This document shows positions 9,099 to 16,893 of a DNA stretch of 38,247 bases, piece by piece. The DNA lies in assembly GCA_020630695.1 (NCBI GenBank), contig JAHDIS010000040.1, positions 1-38,247 on the forward strand. The letters run 5' to 3'. Source of the DNA: Paracoccaceae bacterium (GTDB lineage: Bacteria; Pseudomonadota; Alphaproteobacteria; Rhodobacterales; Rhodobacteraceae). The translations under genes and the position numbers were made by a program. The notes under the pieces are model-generated. The model had not been told where the DNA came from. It worked only from the letters and a program-made list of their open reading frames with translations, and did not search any database. Each line of letters starts with the position of its first letter. Positions within the stretch are counted from its first letter, which is position 1.

Positions 9099-10805
9099 AT
9101 GAAACTCAAGACCCTGATGCTTGGGGCAGCGGCAGCCTTTGCGCTGGCACCTGCTTCCGCCATGGCCGAGCGCGGCTCGGACGGTGAGGTCAAAATCATC
9201 TATTGGCAGGCCCCTTCCATTCTGAACCCGTTCCTTTCGGGCGGCACCAAAGACGTGGAAAGTGCCTCGATGATCATCGAGCCGCTGGCCCGATACAATG
9301 AAAAAGGCGAGCTGGTTCCGTGGCTTGTCGACGAAGTACCGACTGTTGGCAACGGCGGCGTATCGGCCGACCTGACCACCATCACATGGAAAATTTCCTC
9401 GGGCATCAAATGGTCTGACGGCAGCGACTTCACCAGCGCAGACGTGAAGTTCACCTACGACTACTGCACACACCCCGAAGGCGGCTGCGCGCAGCTGACC
9501 AAGTTCGAAAACGTCGAGTCGGTCGACACGCCTGATGCGAACACCGTCGTGGTGAAATTCGCCGGCCCAACACCGAACCCCTACGGTCCGTTCGTTGGAG
9601 GCGAAAGCCCCATCCTGCAGGCAGCACAGTTTGCCAACTGCCTTGGCGCAGCGGCATCGACCTGCACCGAGCAGAACTTCAACCCGATCGGCACCGGTCC
9701 TTTCGTGGTCGACGAGTTCAAGCCGAACGACGTGATCACCATGTCCGCCAACCCGAACTATCGTGACCCTGCAAAGCCGGCCTTTGCCAAGGTGACATTC
9801 AAGGGCGGCGGCTCTGCGGCGGCTTCTGGTACAGCGGTTATGGAAACCGGCGAATTCGACTACGCCTGGAACCTGCAGCTGGCACCCGACGTGATCGCAA
9901 AGATGCAAGAAGGCGGCAAAGGCACGCCGGTCGCAGGCTTTGGCCCGCTGGTCGAGCGCATCATGCTGAACCAGACCAACCCTGATCCGAACCTGCCAGA
10001 AGGCGAGCGTTCGACAGCAATGCATCCGCATCCATTCCTGCAGGAACCTGCTGTCTACAAAGCCATGTCCATGGCCATCGACCGTCCTTTGCTGGTTGAA
10101 ATCGGCTATGGTCAGGCCGGTAAAGTTTCGTGCAACTGGGTTCCGGCTCCTGCCGCCTTTGCGTCGGAAAAGCTGTCCTGTGACACGCAGGACATCGAAG
10201 GTGCCAAGGCCATGCTGGACGCTGCTGGTATCGTAGACTCTGATGGCGACGGCGTGCGCGAGCACAACGGTGTGCCACTCAGCATTCTGTACCAGACATC
10301 GACCAACGCCGTTCGTCAGGACTTCCAGGCCCTGATCAAGGACTGGTGGAGCCAGATCGGCATCGAAACCGAACTGCGCAACATCGAAGCGTCGGTCTTC
10401 TTTGGCGGTGACGCAGGTTCGCCTGACACCTTCCAGAAGTTCTATGCTGACGTCGAAATGTACGCCAACACCTTCAACGGCACCGATCCTCAGGCTTACC
10501 TGGGCAACGGTCTTTGCGACAAGGCACCCCGCCCCGATACACAGTGGCAGGGCGAAAACATTTCGCGCTTCTGCATGCCAGAGTTTGACGCTCTGCACGC
10601 AGAGCTGACGAAAACAGCCGATATGGCCGAGCGTGCCCGCATCGGTCGTGAGTTGAACGACATGATGGTTGAAAACGGCGGTATGATCCCGCTGGTTCAC
10701 CGTGGTCGTCTGTCGGCCCACGCCAACAGCCTCGGTGGTGTTGTCCTGAACGTTTGGGACAGCGAACTGTGGAACGTTGCCGACTGGCACCGTATCGACG
10801 GCTAA
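9099..10805 (+). CDS. Periplasmic peptide/solute-binding protein of the ABC transporter (SBP_bac_5 family)
   Basis: A 568-residue exported binding protein that captures the substrate and delivers it to the inner-membrane permeases. A typical Sec signal peptide (MKLKTLMLGAAAAF...SAMA, cleavage near residue 23) is followed by the family-5 pattern: a partial solute-binding start (SILNPFLSGGTKD), WKISSGIKWSDGSDFTSADV, GTGPFVVDEF, AMSMAIDRPLL, and a DSDGDGVREHNG loop seen in this family. Two or more cysteine pairs are present, fitting periplasmic disulfides. An ATG 12 nt upstream (9087) is in frame, but 9099 is chosen because GGAGAG precedes it and it starts the signal peptide cleanly. The gene is followed by two hairpins before the permease genes, which usually allows higher expression of the binding protein. 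Substrate is inferred as peptides or acylated amino acids from neighbours. Confidence 0.93.
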   Translation: MKLKTLMLGAAAAFALAPASAMAERGSDGEVKIIYWQAPSILNPFLSGGTKDVESASMIIEPLARYNEKGELVPWLVDEVPTVGNGGVSADLTTITWKISSGIKWSDGSDFTSADVKFTYDYCTHPEGGCAQLTKFENVESVDTPDANTVVVKFAGPTPNPYGPFVGGESPILQAAQFANCLGAAASTCTEQNFNPIGTGPFVVDEFKPNDVITMSANPNYRDPAKPAFAKVTFKGGGSAAASGTAVMETGEFDYAWNLQLAPDVIAKMQEGGKGTPVAGFGPLVERIMLNQTNPDPNLPEGERSTAMHPHPFLQEPAVYKAMSMAIDRPLLVEIGYGQAGKVSCNWVPAPAAFASEKLSCDTQDIEGAKAMLDAAGIVDSDGDGVREHNGVPLSILYQTSTNAVRQDFQALIKDWWSQIGIETELRNIEASVFFGGDAGSPDTFQKFYADVEMYANTFNGTDPQAYLGNGLCDKAPRPDTQWQGENISRFCMPEFDALHAELTKTADMAERARIGRELNDMMVENGGMIPLVHRGRLSAHANSLGGVVLNVWDSELWNVADWHRIDG

Positions 10806-10814
10806 TGATTGTGT

Positions 10815-10837
10815 GGCGCGCAGCCAGTCTGCGCGCC
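10815..10837 (+). terminator. Strong hairpin after the binding-protein gene
   Basis: GGCGCGCAG (10815-10823) pairs perfectly with CTGCGCGCC (10829-10837) around a 5-nt loop. It begins 9 nt after the binding-protein stop codon and is followed only by a short pyrimidine stretch (GCTCTTTC). It fits partial termination or 3' mRNA stabilisation between the binding protein and permease genes. Confidence 0.6.
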
Positions 10838-10858
10838 GCTCTTTCATACCGAATGCAG

Positions 10859-10883
10859 CGTCCGGCCGCCCGCCGACCGGACG
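10859..10883 (+). other. Second hairpin in the binding protein-permease gap
   Basis: CGTCCGG (10859-10865) pairs with CCGGACG (10877-10883) around an 11-nt loop. It has no T run. Together with the first hairpin it forms a tandem pair in the 200-bp leader of the permease genes; the rest of that gap shows no ORF or recognised motif except the Shine-Dalgarno of the next gene. Confidence 0.45.
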
Positions 10884-11006
10884 TTCGCACAAACCACCCG
10901 AACACCAAAACCAACAAGACAGAACACCGGATTTGATATCCACCCATGTCCATCACTTGCAGGATGGATTTCAAACCCGCTGCTGTTTGGCTTATCAGAG
11001 GTGCCG

Positions 11007-11198
11007 ATGCTTTCTTATGCTCTACGCCGGTTGTTGACCGCGATTCCGATCGTCATCGCAATCAGCTTTGTGATCTTCTGGATCATGTGGCTGTCCCCGA
11101 CAAACTTCAGTATCAATGACAGCCTTGGATCCTTGCAGGATGCCGCGCAGGTTCGTCTGGCCGATGCCGCGATTGTCCTGCCCGTTGGAGACGCCTGA
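11007..11198 (+). CDS. 63-residue single-helix ORF resembling the N-terminus of the DppB-type permease
   Basis: A short ORF with a good Shine-Dalgarno (GAGG, 5 nt before the ATG). Its stop overlaps the start of the following permease gene as TGATG, so the two are probably translationally coupled. Residues 1-31 match the N-terminus of that permease at 16 of 31 positions (MLS-A-RRL, a Pro at 14, ISFVIF at 19-24, L-P), including the whole first membrane helix. The remaining 32 residues are unlike the permease. The downstream permease is complete, so this is not its frameshifted start. It may be a remnant of a duplicated permease gene, a coupling leader, or a small membrane subunit. Function is not known to me. 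Confidence 0.65.
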   Translation: MLSYALRRLLTAIPIVIAISFVIFWIMWLSPTNFSINDSLGSLQDAAQVRLADAAIVLPVGDA

Positions 11199-12253
11199 TG
11201 CTGTCGTTCGCCACTCGCCGGCTGGTCCTGTCGGTCCCGACGCTGCTGTTCATCAGTTTCGTCATTTTCATGTTGCTGCAGCTTGCGCCGGGCGACCCCA
11301 TGGCACAGGTCCCGCTGACGGTACCCGCCGAGGTCAAACAAAAGATGCGCGAAGCACTGGGCGTTGGGGAACCCGCGCTTGTGCAATACTGGAAATGGCT
11401 GGTCCAAATGGCCTGGATCGAACCCAAGGTCTTTATCGACTGGCTGACGCGCGAAAGCTGGCTATTGGGATGGCTGCCTGACACGGCCCTTTATCAGGGT
11501 GAACTGCGCGTGATTTCCTGGCAGACCCGCAGCCCGGTCATGGACATTGTCATTCAGCGTATCCCGCAGACCCTTTGGGTGGTTGGCGTGGCCTATGTCG
11601 TGGCCATTCTGATCGCGCTGCCGATTGGGATCTATTCGGCCTACAAGCAATATTCGGTCTTTGATCAGGCCGGCACATTCGTGACCATGATCGGCTTTTC
11701 GGTGCCGCCATTCTTCACCGGCCCCCTGTTGATCGTGATCTTTGCCGTTATCGCACAGGACACTTGGTGGCTGCCGGTTCTGCCTTCGATCTATGACACC
11801 ACCCACGAGGTGACCAACTGGTCCAGCTTCAAGTACCAACTTCAGCAGATGGTGCTGCCGGTGATGGTGCTGGCGCTCCAGATCACAGCGCAGCTTTCGC
11901 GCTACATGCGCGCCTCGACACTGGACAACCTCAATCAGGACTATGTGCGCACTGCCCGCGCCAAGGGTCTGAGTGAAAAGATCGTGGTTCTGAGCCACGT
12001 TGTGCGCAACTCGATGATCCCCGTTGTCACGGTCATTGCCTTGGGCATTCCGTCGATCTTTGGCGGCGCGATCATCACCGAGAACGTGTTCAAGGTGAAT
12101 GGCATCGGACAGTTGCTGATCACTGCACTCTTTGCAAACGATCTGCCCATGGTCATGACACTGACCTTTATCTTTGCGGTTCTGATCGTCCTGTTTAACC
12201 TGATTGCCGACATTCTCTACGGCGTGCTTGACCCGAGGATCCGCTATGACTGA
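11198..12253 (+). CDS. Peptide ABC transporter permease (DppB type)
   Basis: An inner-membrane permease of 351 residues with an N-terminal helix (MLSFATRRL...ISFVIF), a long periplasmic segment (about residues 35-115), then five helices of the BPD_transp_1 domain. The cytoplasmic EAA-like loop is visible around DYVRTARAKGLSEKIV, which contacts the ATPase. The C-terminal YGVLDPRIRYD is the usual ending of DppB proteins. The start overlaps the stop of the 63-residue ORF by one base, and the end overlaps the next permease gene by 8 bp, so all three are on one transcript. The insert between helix 1 and the core is longer than in E. coli DppB and resembles the version in alphaproteobacterial transporters with similar fused ATPases. 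Confidence 0.93.
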   Translation: MLSFATRRLVLSVPTLLFISFVIFMLLQLAPGDPMAQVPLTVPAEVKQKMREALGVGEPALVQYWKWLVQMAWIEPKVFIDWLTRESWLLGWLPDTALYQGELRVISWQTRSPVMDIVIQRIPQTLWVVGVAYVVAILIALPIGIYSAYKQYSVFDQAGTFVTMIGFSVPPFFTGPLLIVIFAVIAQDTWWLPVLPSIYDTTHEVTNWSSFKYQLQQMVLPVMVLALQITAQLSRYMRASTLDNLNQDYVRTARAKGLSEKIVVLSHVVRNSMIPVVTVIALGIPSIFGGAIITENVFKVNGIGQLLITALFANDLPMVMTLTFIFAVLIVLFNLIADILYGVLDPRIRYD

Positions 12254-13226
12254 GCCTGTCGCATCAAGCCCCGCGCCAATCGAAGCGCTCAAGGATATCG
12301 AGCCGTCCAAGCCGCCCCGTTCGCAGTGGAAGGACGTCTGGGATCAGCTGCGCAAGCACAAGGGTGCCGTGTTCGGCATGGGCTTCCTTGTTTTCATTAC
12401 ACTGGCTGTTTTGATCGGCCCCTATATCTACACCGTAGATCCGCAAAAGCTGGATATCCGCAACAAGGATTTCCGCCCAATCTATACTGCGATCTGGGAT
12501 GGCGATTCCAAGGTCGGTTGGAACAAACCTTTGGGTTCAGACCAGCTGGGCCGGGACAACCTTGCTCAGTTGATCGCGGGGGGCCGCGCCTCGATGGCCG
12601 TTGGCTGGGCGGCAATGCTGCTTAGTCTTGTGATCGGAACCTTCATCGGTGTTGTCGCCGGATATTTCAAACGCCTGGACGGCCCACTTATGCGCCTGAC
12701 AGATTTGTTCTTGTCGCTGCCGATCCTGCCGCTTCTTCTGGTGGCCGTGACGCTCTTTCGACAACCGCTCAGGGCGAACTTCGGCCCCGAAGGCGGTATG
12801 TTCATTCTGATTGTCACGATCATCGCGATCACGTCTTGGATGCCAACGGCGCGGATCGTGCGCGGTGATGTTCTGGCCATCAAAGAACGTGAGTTCGTAC
12901 TTGCGGCCCGATCCATCGGCACGACCCCCGGTCGCATCATCGGGCGGCACCTGCTTCCTAACGTGCTTTCGCCCATCATGGTCTCGGCGGCGCTTGGCCT
13001 TGCCACAGCGATCATCACCGAGTCGGCCCTGTCCTTCCTCGGGGTCGGATTCCCGTCTGACTTCCCGACATGGGGCAAGATGCTCGCCGACGCCGTTGTG
13101 CGCATGGAAGAGTTCCCGGAACGGGTGTTGCTGCCGGGAATCGCGATCTCGCTGACAGTTTTGTCCGTCAATTATCTGGGCGATGGTTTGCGCGATGCGC
13201 TGGATCCACGGATCCGTGGCCGCTAA
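12246..13226 (+). CDS. Peptide ABC transporter permease (DppC type)
   Basis: The second permease subunit, 326 residues. It has a cytoplasmic N-terminal stretch of about 45 residues, the first helix (GMGFLVFITLAVLIGPYIY), the family-typical LGSDQLGRDNLAQLIAGGR segment, then the BPD_transp_1 core with the EAA-like loop REFVLAARSIGTTPGRII, and the DGLRDALDPRIRGR ending. It pairs with the upstream DppB-type protein to form the membrane pore. The start ATG at 12246 lies inside the end of the preceding gene (8-bp overlap). The frame is open 42 nt further upstream, but that part belongs to the preceding gene. It is the last gene of the transporter transcript. Confidence 0.93.
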   Translation: MTEPVASSPAPIEALKDIEPSKPPRSQWKDVWDQLRKHKGAVFGMGFLVFITLAVLIGPYIYTVDPQKLDIRNKDFRPIYTAIWDGDSKVGWNKPLGSDQLGRDNLAQLIAGGRASMAVGWAAMLLSLVIGTFIGVVAGYFKRLDGPLMRLTDLFLSLPILPLLLVAVTLFRQPLRANFGPEGGMFILIVTIIAITSWMPTARIVRGDVLAIKEREFVLAARSIGTTPGRIIGRHLLPNVLSPIMVSAALGLATAIITESALSFLGVGFPSDFPTWGKMLADAVVRMEEFPERVLLPGIAISLTVLSVNYLGDGLRDALDPRIRGR

Positions 13227-13251
13227 CACCGATTATACAAAATAAAATTCT

Positions 13252-13283
13252 GCGTTCCGCCTTGGGCAACCTTGGCGGAATGC
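13252..13283. other. Inverted repeat after the transporter genes
   Basis: GCGTTCCGCC (13252-13261) can pair with GGCGGAATGC (13274-13283), 9 Watson-Crick pairs and one G-T, around a 12-nt loop. No T run follows on the plus strand; the T-rich side (ATTTTATTTTG) is on the minus strand. It probably marks the 3' end of the permease transcript. The 218-bp gap to 13445 also holds a GGAAC-N4-GTTCC repeat at 13412-13425 just before the next start. Confidence 0.4.
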
Positions 13284-13444
13284 GCATTGCGCCCGCGGCC
13301 CGCAATCGAAACGATTGCCCGCCAAACTCCCGAAAGGCAGAACATGTTTCCACGGACAGCGCATCGCATGCATTGAACCTGTCTTGATATCGCGACTTAC
13401 CGCCTGCATTTGGAACAAACGTTCCGCTTTGCAGGAGAACAGCG

Positions 13445-14500
13445 ATGTTCGAGACACTGGGATTTGAAACACTGACCGCCCCTCAGGTTGCGGTTTTCTT
13501 TGCGCTTGTTCTGGGGGCCGCTTTTGGCGTTCTGGCCGAGCAGACCAAATTCTGTTTCCGTCGCGGTCTGGTGGGCGACGATCGCCGTGCCGCCATGGGC
13601 GTCTGGCTGACCGCGCTCGCGGTCGCCGTGATTGGCACCCAGATTTTGGCAAGCCTTGGTTTCATCGACTTTGCGGACCACCGTTTCTTTGTGTCTGATC
13701 TGCCTCTTGCTGCCATTGTTGTCGGCGGCCTGTTGTTTGGCGCCGGTATGGTTCTGACCCGTGGGTGCGTCTCGCGGCTGACCGTTCTGACTGCATCCGG
13801 GAACCTGCGTGCGGTTTTTGTCCTCGCGGTTTTCGCCATCACCGCTCATGCCACGCTCAAGGGTGTTCTGGCCCCGGTCCGCACCGGGTTGGGGTCGCTG
13901 ACCGTTGATCTTGGTTCAGCAACATCACTGGCCGCCCTGCCCGGCGGTGGCTTGTTCTGGTCCGGCGTTCTGGCGCTTGGCGCTTTGGCATTCGCCCTGC
14001 GCAGCGGAAACCACGTCACGACGCTGATCCTCGCAGCAGCACTTGGTGCGCTTGTCCCTCTCGGCTGGGTTGGCACAGGTTTTGTGCTCTATGACGACTT
14101 TGATCCGATCGCGATGGAAAGCCTGAGCTTTACCGCCCCCTATGCCGATGCGCTGTTCTGGGTGATCGCCTCTTCCTCGATCCCCGCCGGTTTCGGTGTG
14201 GGCCTGATCGGAGGCGTCTTGCTGGGCGCTCTGCTGTCGGCCGTGGCATCGCGCCGGTTCGAATGGGTCAGCTTCAACAGCCCGCGTGAAACCGGACGCT
14301 ATGCAACCGGCGCTATCATGATGGGCGTTGGCGGTGTGCTCGCCGGGGGCTGCACTGTAGGCGCGGGTCTGTCCGGCGTTCCAACACTGTCGGTCGCGGC
14401 CATCCTTGCAATCCTCTCCATCGCGGTCGGCGCGTTGGTGATGCAAGCAGGTCTCGCGCGTAAAGGATCGGCTTCGCCAATCCTTCAGCCTGCCGAGTAA
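13445..14500 (+). CDS. YeeE/YedE family sulfur-compound (thiosulfate-type) transporter
   Basis: A polytopic inner-membrane protein of 351 residues from the DUF395 / Sulf_transp family, whose characterised member YeeE takes up thiosulfate. About nine to ten hydrophobic helices are visible. Three short motifs carry the conserved cysteines thought to pass the substrate along: Cys37 in TKFCFRRG, Cys108 in TRGCVSR and Cys303 in AGGCTVGAG. The protein is the long fused form with both repeats. A strong Shine-Dalgarno (GCAGGAG) stands 7 nt before the ATG, and a terminator follows, so it is a single-gene unit. No tusA-like or sulfur-oxidation gene is next to it, so the actual sulfur species is unknown. 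Confidence 0.9.
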   Translation: MFETLGFETLTAPQVAVFFALVLGAAFGVLAEQTKFCFRRGLVGDDRRAAMGVWLTALAVAVIGTQILASLGFIDFADHRFFVSDLPLAAIVVGGLLFGAGMVLTRGCVSRLTVLTASGNLRAVFVLAVFAITAHATLKGVLAPVRTGLGSLTVDLGSATSLAALPGGGLFWSGVLALGALAFALRSGNHVTTLILAAALGALVPLGWVGTGFVLYDDFDPIAMESLSFTAPYADALFWVIASSSIPAGFGVGLIGGVLLGALLSAVASRRFEWVSFNSPRETGRYATGAIMMGVGGVLAGGCTVGAGLSGVPTLSVAAILAILSIAVGALVMQAGLARKGSASPILQPAE

Positions 14501-14523
14501 TCACGAGCCAGCTCCGAAAACAC

Positions 14524-14554
14524 GCCCTGCCCACTCCGGTTGGCAGGGCTTTTT
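14524..14554 (+). terminator. Rho-independent terminator of the YeeE-type gene
   Basis: GCCCTGCC (14524-14531) pairs with GGCAGGGC (14542-14549) around a 10-nt loop, followed by TTTTT (14550-14554). The other strand has GTGTTTTC after the stem, so it may also stop the convergent DUF3422 gene. Confidence 0.88.
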
Positions 14555-14582
14555 CATGTGCACGCCGCGGCTGGTAAAGGCC

Positions 14583-15881
14583 TCAGACTTCGGGATCGGC
14601 CTTTTCGACCGCGTGTCGGATACGGCGGATCATGAACCAAACCAGCAAGACAACGGGCACCGTGACCAGCGCCGTCAGCATCCCTTTGGATATGCCCAGA
14701 ATGCCCGTAGCCGGATACAAAAGATACCCGGCGAGCGATACGGCGTAGTAGCTGATCGCCACAACCGAAAGCCCTTCGACGGTGCGTTGCAACCGCAGCT
14801 GTGTGTCCGCTCTTTGGTTCATACTTTCCAGCAATTGCTGGTTCTGGGCCGATCGCTGCACCTCAACACGGGTCCGAAGCAAATCCCCGGCGCGCATGGC
14901 CCTGTCAGCCATTGCCCCCAGACGCCGCTCAGCTGATTTGACTGTCCGCATGGCCGGATCAAACCGGCGCATCATGAATTCAGCAAAGCTTTGCCGGCCC
15001 ATAAAGCGTTCTTCGCGCAACACTGTTGTGCGTTGTTCCACGATGGCCTCATAGGCTCCGGTCGCCCCAAAGCGAAAAGACATTTGCGCGGACAGGTTCT
15101 CAAGCTCGGCCGATACGGCCAAAAGACTGCGCAACGTGTCCTCTTCGGGACCCTGCCTTTGGGTCATGGCTTCCATCAGGCGGGTCAGCTCGGCGTCGAT
15201 CTCACCCATGCGCGGGCCGATCTCCTTGACCTTGGAGAACCCAAGCATCGACATGGCCTTGTATGTCTCAATCTCGCACAGGCGCTGGACAATGCGGCCC
15301 ACACGGCGTTGTTTCACGCCAGGCGCGGTGAAAACGGCAAAGCGCAAATGTCCCGACGGATCGATCCGAAAATCTCCGGCCACGACTGCATCACTGTCCA
15401 GAACGCGGCTGACCGCCACGCTTTCGGACACGAGCCAGTCATCAACCAGTTCCGACATCCTGTCATCATCAGACTGTTCACTGATGCGCAGCATTGCCGA
15501 CGTGATCCGCACGCCCGGCGCTTCATTGAGCCAGTCCTCGGGAAACACTTCAAAGTCAGCAGGATCAAAGGCCCTTTCACCAAGACCGCCCAGAAAGACC
15601 GTGTAAGTCACGAATTCCGTGTGCTGTTCCCATTTCAGAACGTTTTGCCCGATCTGACCCGAATAATGGGTTGCCCCCGGCTGCGGATGCGGCGTGCCGT
15701 AGCGGTCGAGTAGATCGGTCAAATGTTTGAGATCCAGCGAACGGTCGCGGCCCGCCGCATTGGTTTCTTTCTTAATCGCAAGATAGATCGCCCGACACGG
15801 CGCCGTCAGCGAAGGGAACGGCCGCGCGTGTAGTTCATTTGCCAGCTTATAACGTAGGGGGTGATCCTGAATGGGCGGCAT
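14583..15881 (-). CDS. DUF3422 family membrane protein
   Basis: A 432-residue protein of the DUF3422 family, common in alpha- and betaproteobacteria. The start HPLRYKLANELHARPFP is the family signature. The middle is soluble and mostly helical (about residues 180-370), with a long charged stretch likely to form coiled coil. Two membrane helices close the protein (about 377-393 and 400-418) and a short charged tail follows. This suggests a large cytoplasmic domain anchored by a C-terminal hairpin. Some family members are annotated near metal or respiratory genes, but no function is established. It stands alone, convergent with the YeeE-type gene across a terminator. The ATG at 15881 gives the expected N-terminus. 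Confidence 0.88.
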   Translation of the reverse strand: MPPIQDHPLRYKLANELHARPFPSLTAPCRAIYLAIKKETNAAGRDRSLDLKHLTDLLDRYGTPHPQPGATHYSGQIGQNVLKWEQHTEFVTYTVFLGGLGERAFDPADFEVFPEDWLNEAPGVRITSAMLRISEQSDDDRMSELVDDWLVSESVAVSRVLDSDAVVAGDFRIDPSGHLRFAVFTAPGVKQRRVGRIVQRLCEIETYKAMSMLGFSKVKEIGPRMGEIDAELTRLMEAMTQRQGPEEDTLRSLLAVSAELENLSAQMSFRFGATGAYEAIVEQRTTVLREERFMGRQSFAEFMMRRFDPAMRTVKSAERRLGAMADRAMRAGDLLRTRVEVQRSAQNQQLLESMNQRADTQLRLQRTVEGLSVVAISYYAVSLAGYLLYPATGILGISKGMLTALVTVPVVLLVWFMIRRIRHAVEKADPEV

Positions 15882-15960
15882 TTCTGCATCCTTTGCGCCA
15901 ACTCCGTCACGGACAGGATCGCCGGGACGTGTTATCCGCCAAATTACTCATGCCCCACTC

Positions 15961-15997
15961 GAAGTAAAGAATAAAATTCATTATTTTCAATGATTTA
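15961..15997. promoter_or_regulatory. AT-rich island upstream of the DUF3422 gene
   Basis: A strikingly AT-rich stretch inside an otherwise GC-rich region, with an inverted repeat TCATT-N6-AATGA at 15978-15993. It lies 80-120 bp upstream of the DUF3422 start and downstream of the DUF6314 gene, so it most likely holds the promoter. No convincing hexamer pair could be fixed. Confidence 0.3.
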
Positions 15998-16056
15998 CGT
16001 GGATGCAATGGTATACGGCGGGAAAAAGCCTGAAAAACGGGCAGAAATTCAAACCC

Positions 16057-16461
16057 TTATGAGCTGTTTGGACTGTAGCGGCTGATCATCGTGTAGTCTT
16101 TGCGCGGGCCCTGAACGCGCCATGTGCAGGTCCAATTGGGCCAACTGTCGAAATCATAACTGGCATCATATTGGTCGGGATCGCACCAATGCGCGGCCTC
16201 TCCGCCTTTTGGTGGCACCTGATGAAAGAACCGCCCATCATCAAAACACACCCGCAGATCATGATCCCAAACATAGCTGCGCTCGGCTTGAAAGCGGCCC
16301 TGCCCCGGCAGGCTCAGAAACCCGGTTTCCGTGTAAACCGCGCCGCCGGCCTCGGGCGTCCAGACAGCCGTTCCTTCGAACCGGCCCGCGCCGCCGGAAT
16401 GCTCCCGGATGTCGCGATCGATCCGCCATTCGCCAAAAAAATCGCTCAGTTCTACCGGCAT
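16057..16461 (-). CDS. DUF6314 family protein
   Basis: A 134-residue protein of the DUF6314 family, small cytoplasmic proteins found mostly in Rhodobacteraceae. It starts with the family-typical DFFGEWRIDRDI and ends with WRVQGPRKDYTMISRYSP. In between are alternating short strands rich in aromatic residues (FEGTAVW, YTETGFLSL, RSYVWDHDLRVCF), which suggests a lipocalin-like beta barrel. No signal peptide or membrane helix is present. The ATG at 16461 has a GAGG sequence some 12 nt upstream. It stands alone between a divergent small membrane protein gene and the AT-rich island. Function is unknown; a ligand-binding role is a guess from the barrel-like pattern. Confidence 0.82.
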   Translation of the reverse strand: MPVELSDFFGEWRIDRDIREHSGGAGRFEGTAVWTPEAGGAVYTETGFLSLPGQGRFQAERSYVWDHDLRVCFDDGRFFHQVPPKGGEAAHWCDPDQYDASYDFDSWPNWTCTWRVQGPRKDYTMISRYSPNSS

Positions 16462-16527
16462 TCCAGACTTGCCTCATAGGGGTGCCTTGCCAACATAGAC
16501 AGAGGCCAAACCAGACGAAAGCCAGCT

Positions 16528-16893
16528 ATGCACAATCAAGGCATCATTCTTTTCACGCTCACCTTCGTGGCGCTGCCAATTGTGCTGCTGGTTTTGTCGC
16601 GTCGCGTTACAAACCGTCTGTTCCGCCGATTGAGCCTGATCAGTTTTGCACTCTGGATGCTCGGCCTGATTGCCTTTCTACTCATCAGCTTCGATTGCAC
16701 CGGCAATTTTCTCTATGGCTACGATGGGTGCCAAGGCCTGAGCAACACGGCTGCGGATTTTTTGGTGCCCCGCGCGCTGCTGGCCATGGCTGCAGCCATT
16801 GTACTTTATACAATGGCGCTGCTCTGGCTTGGCTGGCAAAAACTGCGGGACCGGAAACGCCGAGCGGACTCGCCTTATTCAGGACCAAAGTAA
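16528..16893 (+). CDS. Small membrane protein of unknown function
   Basis: A 121-residue protein with three hydrophobic helices (about residues 6-25, 34-54 and 80-103), a short loop containing two cysteines (FDCTGNFLYGYDGCQG) between the second and third, and a basic tail (RDRKRRADS). The Cys pair would be on the outer side if the basic tail is inside, so a periplasmic disulfide is possible. I do not recognise the family. The gene is divergent from the DUF6314 gene, and its 3' end overlaps the end of the VHL-like secreted protein gene by 19 bp on the opposite strand. No clear Shine-Dalgarno is seen at the ATG at 16528. Confidence 0.7.
   Translation: MHNQGIILFTLTFVALPIVLLVLSRRVTNRLFRRLSLISFALWMLGLIAFLLISFDCTGNFLYGYDGCQGLSNTAADFLVPRALLAMAAAIVLYTMALLWLGWQKLRDRKRRADSPYSGPK

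Noticed and set aside
8880-10943. A 687-codon minus-strand open frame opposite the binding-protein gene
   Set aside because: It is a shadow of the plus-strand gene, which has a signal peptide and family motifs; the shadow has neither.
11007-12253. A frameshift splitting one permease gene into two
   Set aside because: The downstream permease has its own complete N-terminus, so the short ORF duplicates that end and does not supply it.
13412-13425. GGAAC-N4-GTTCC repeat before the YeeE-type gene as a regulator site
   Set aside because: The arms are short and no known sulfur regulator motif matches, so it was only mentioned in the note on the gap.
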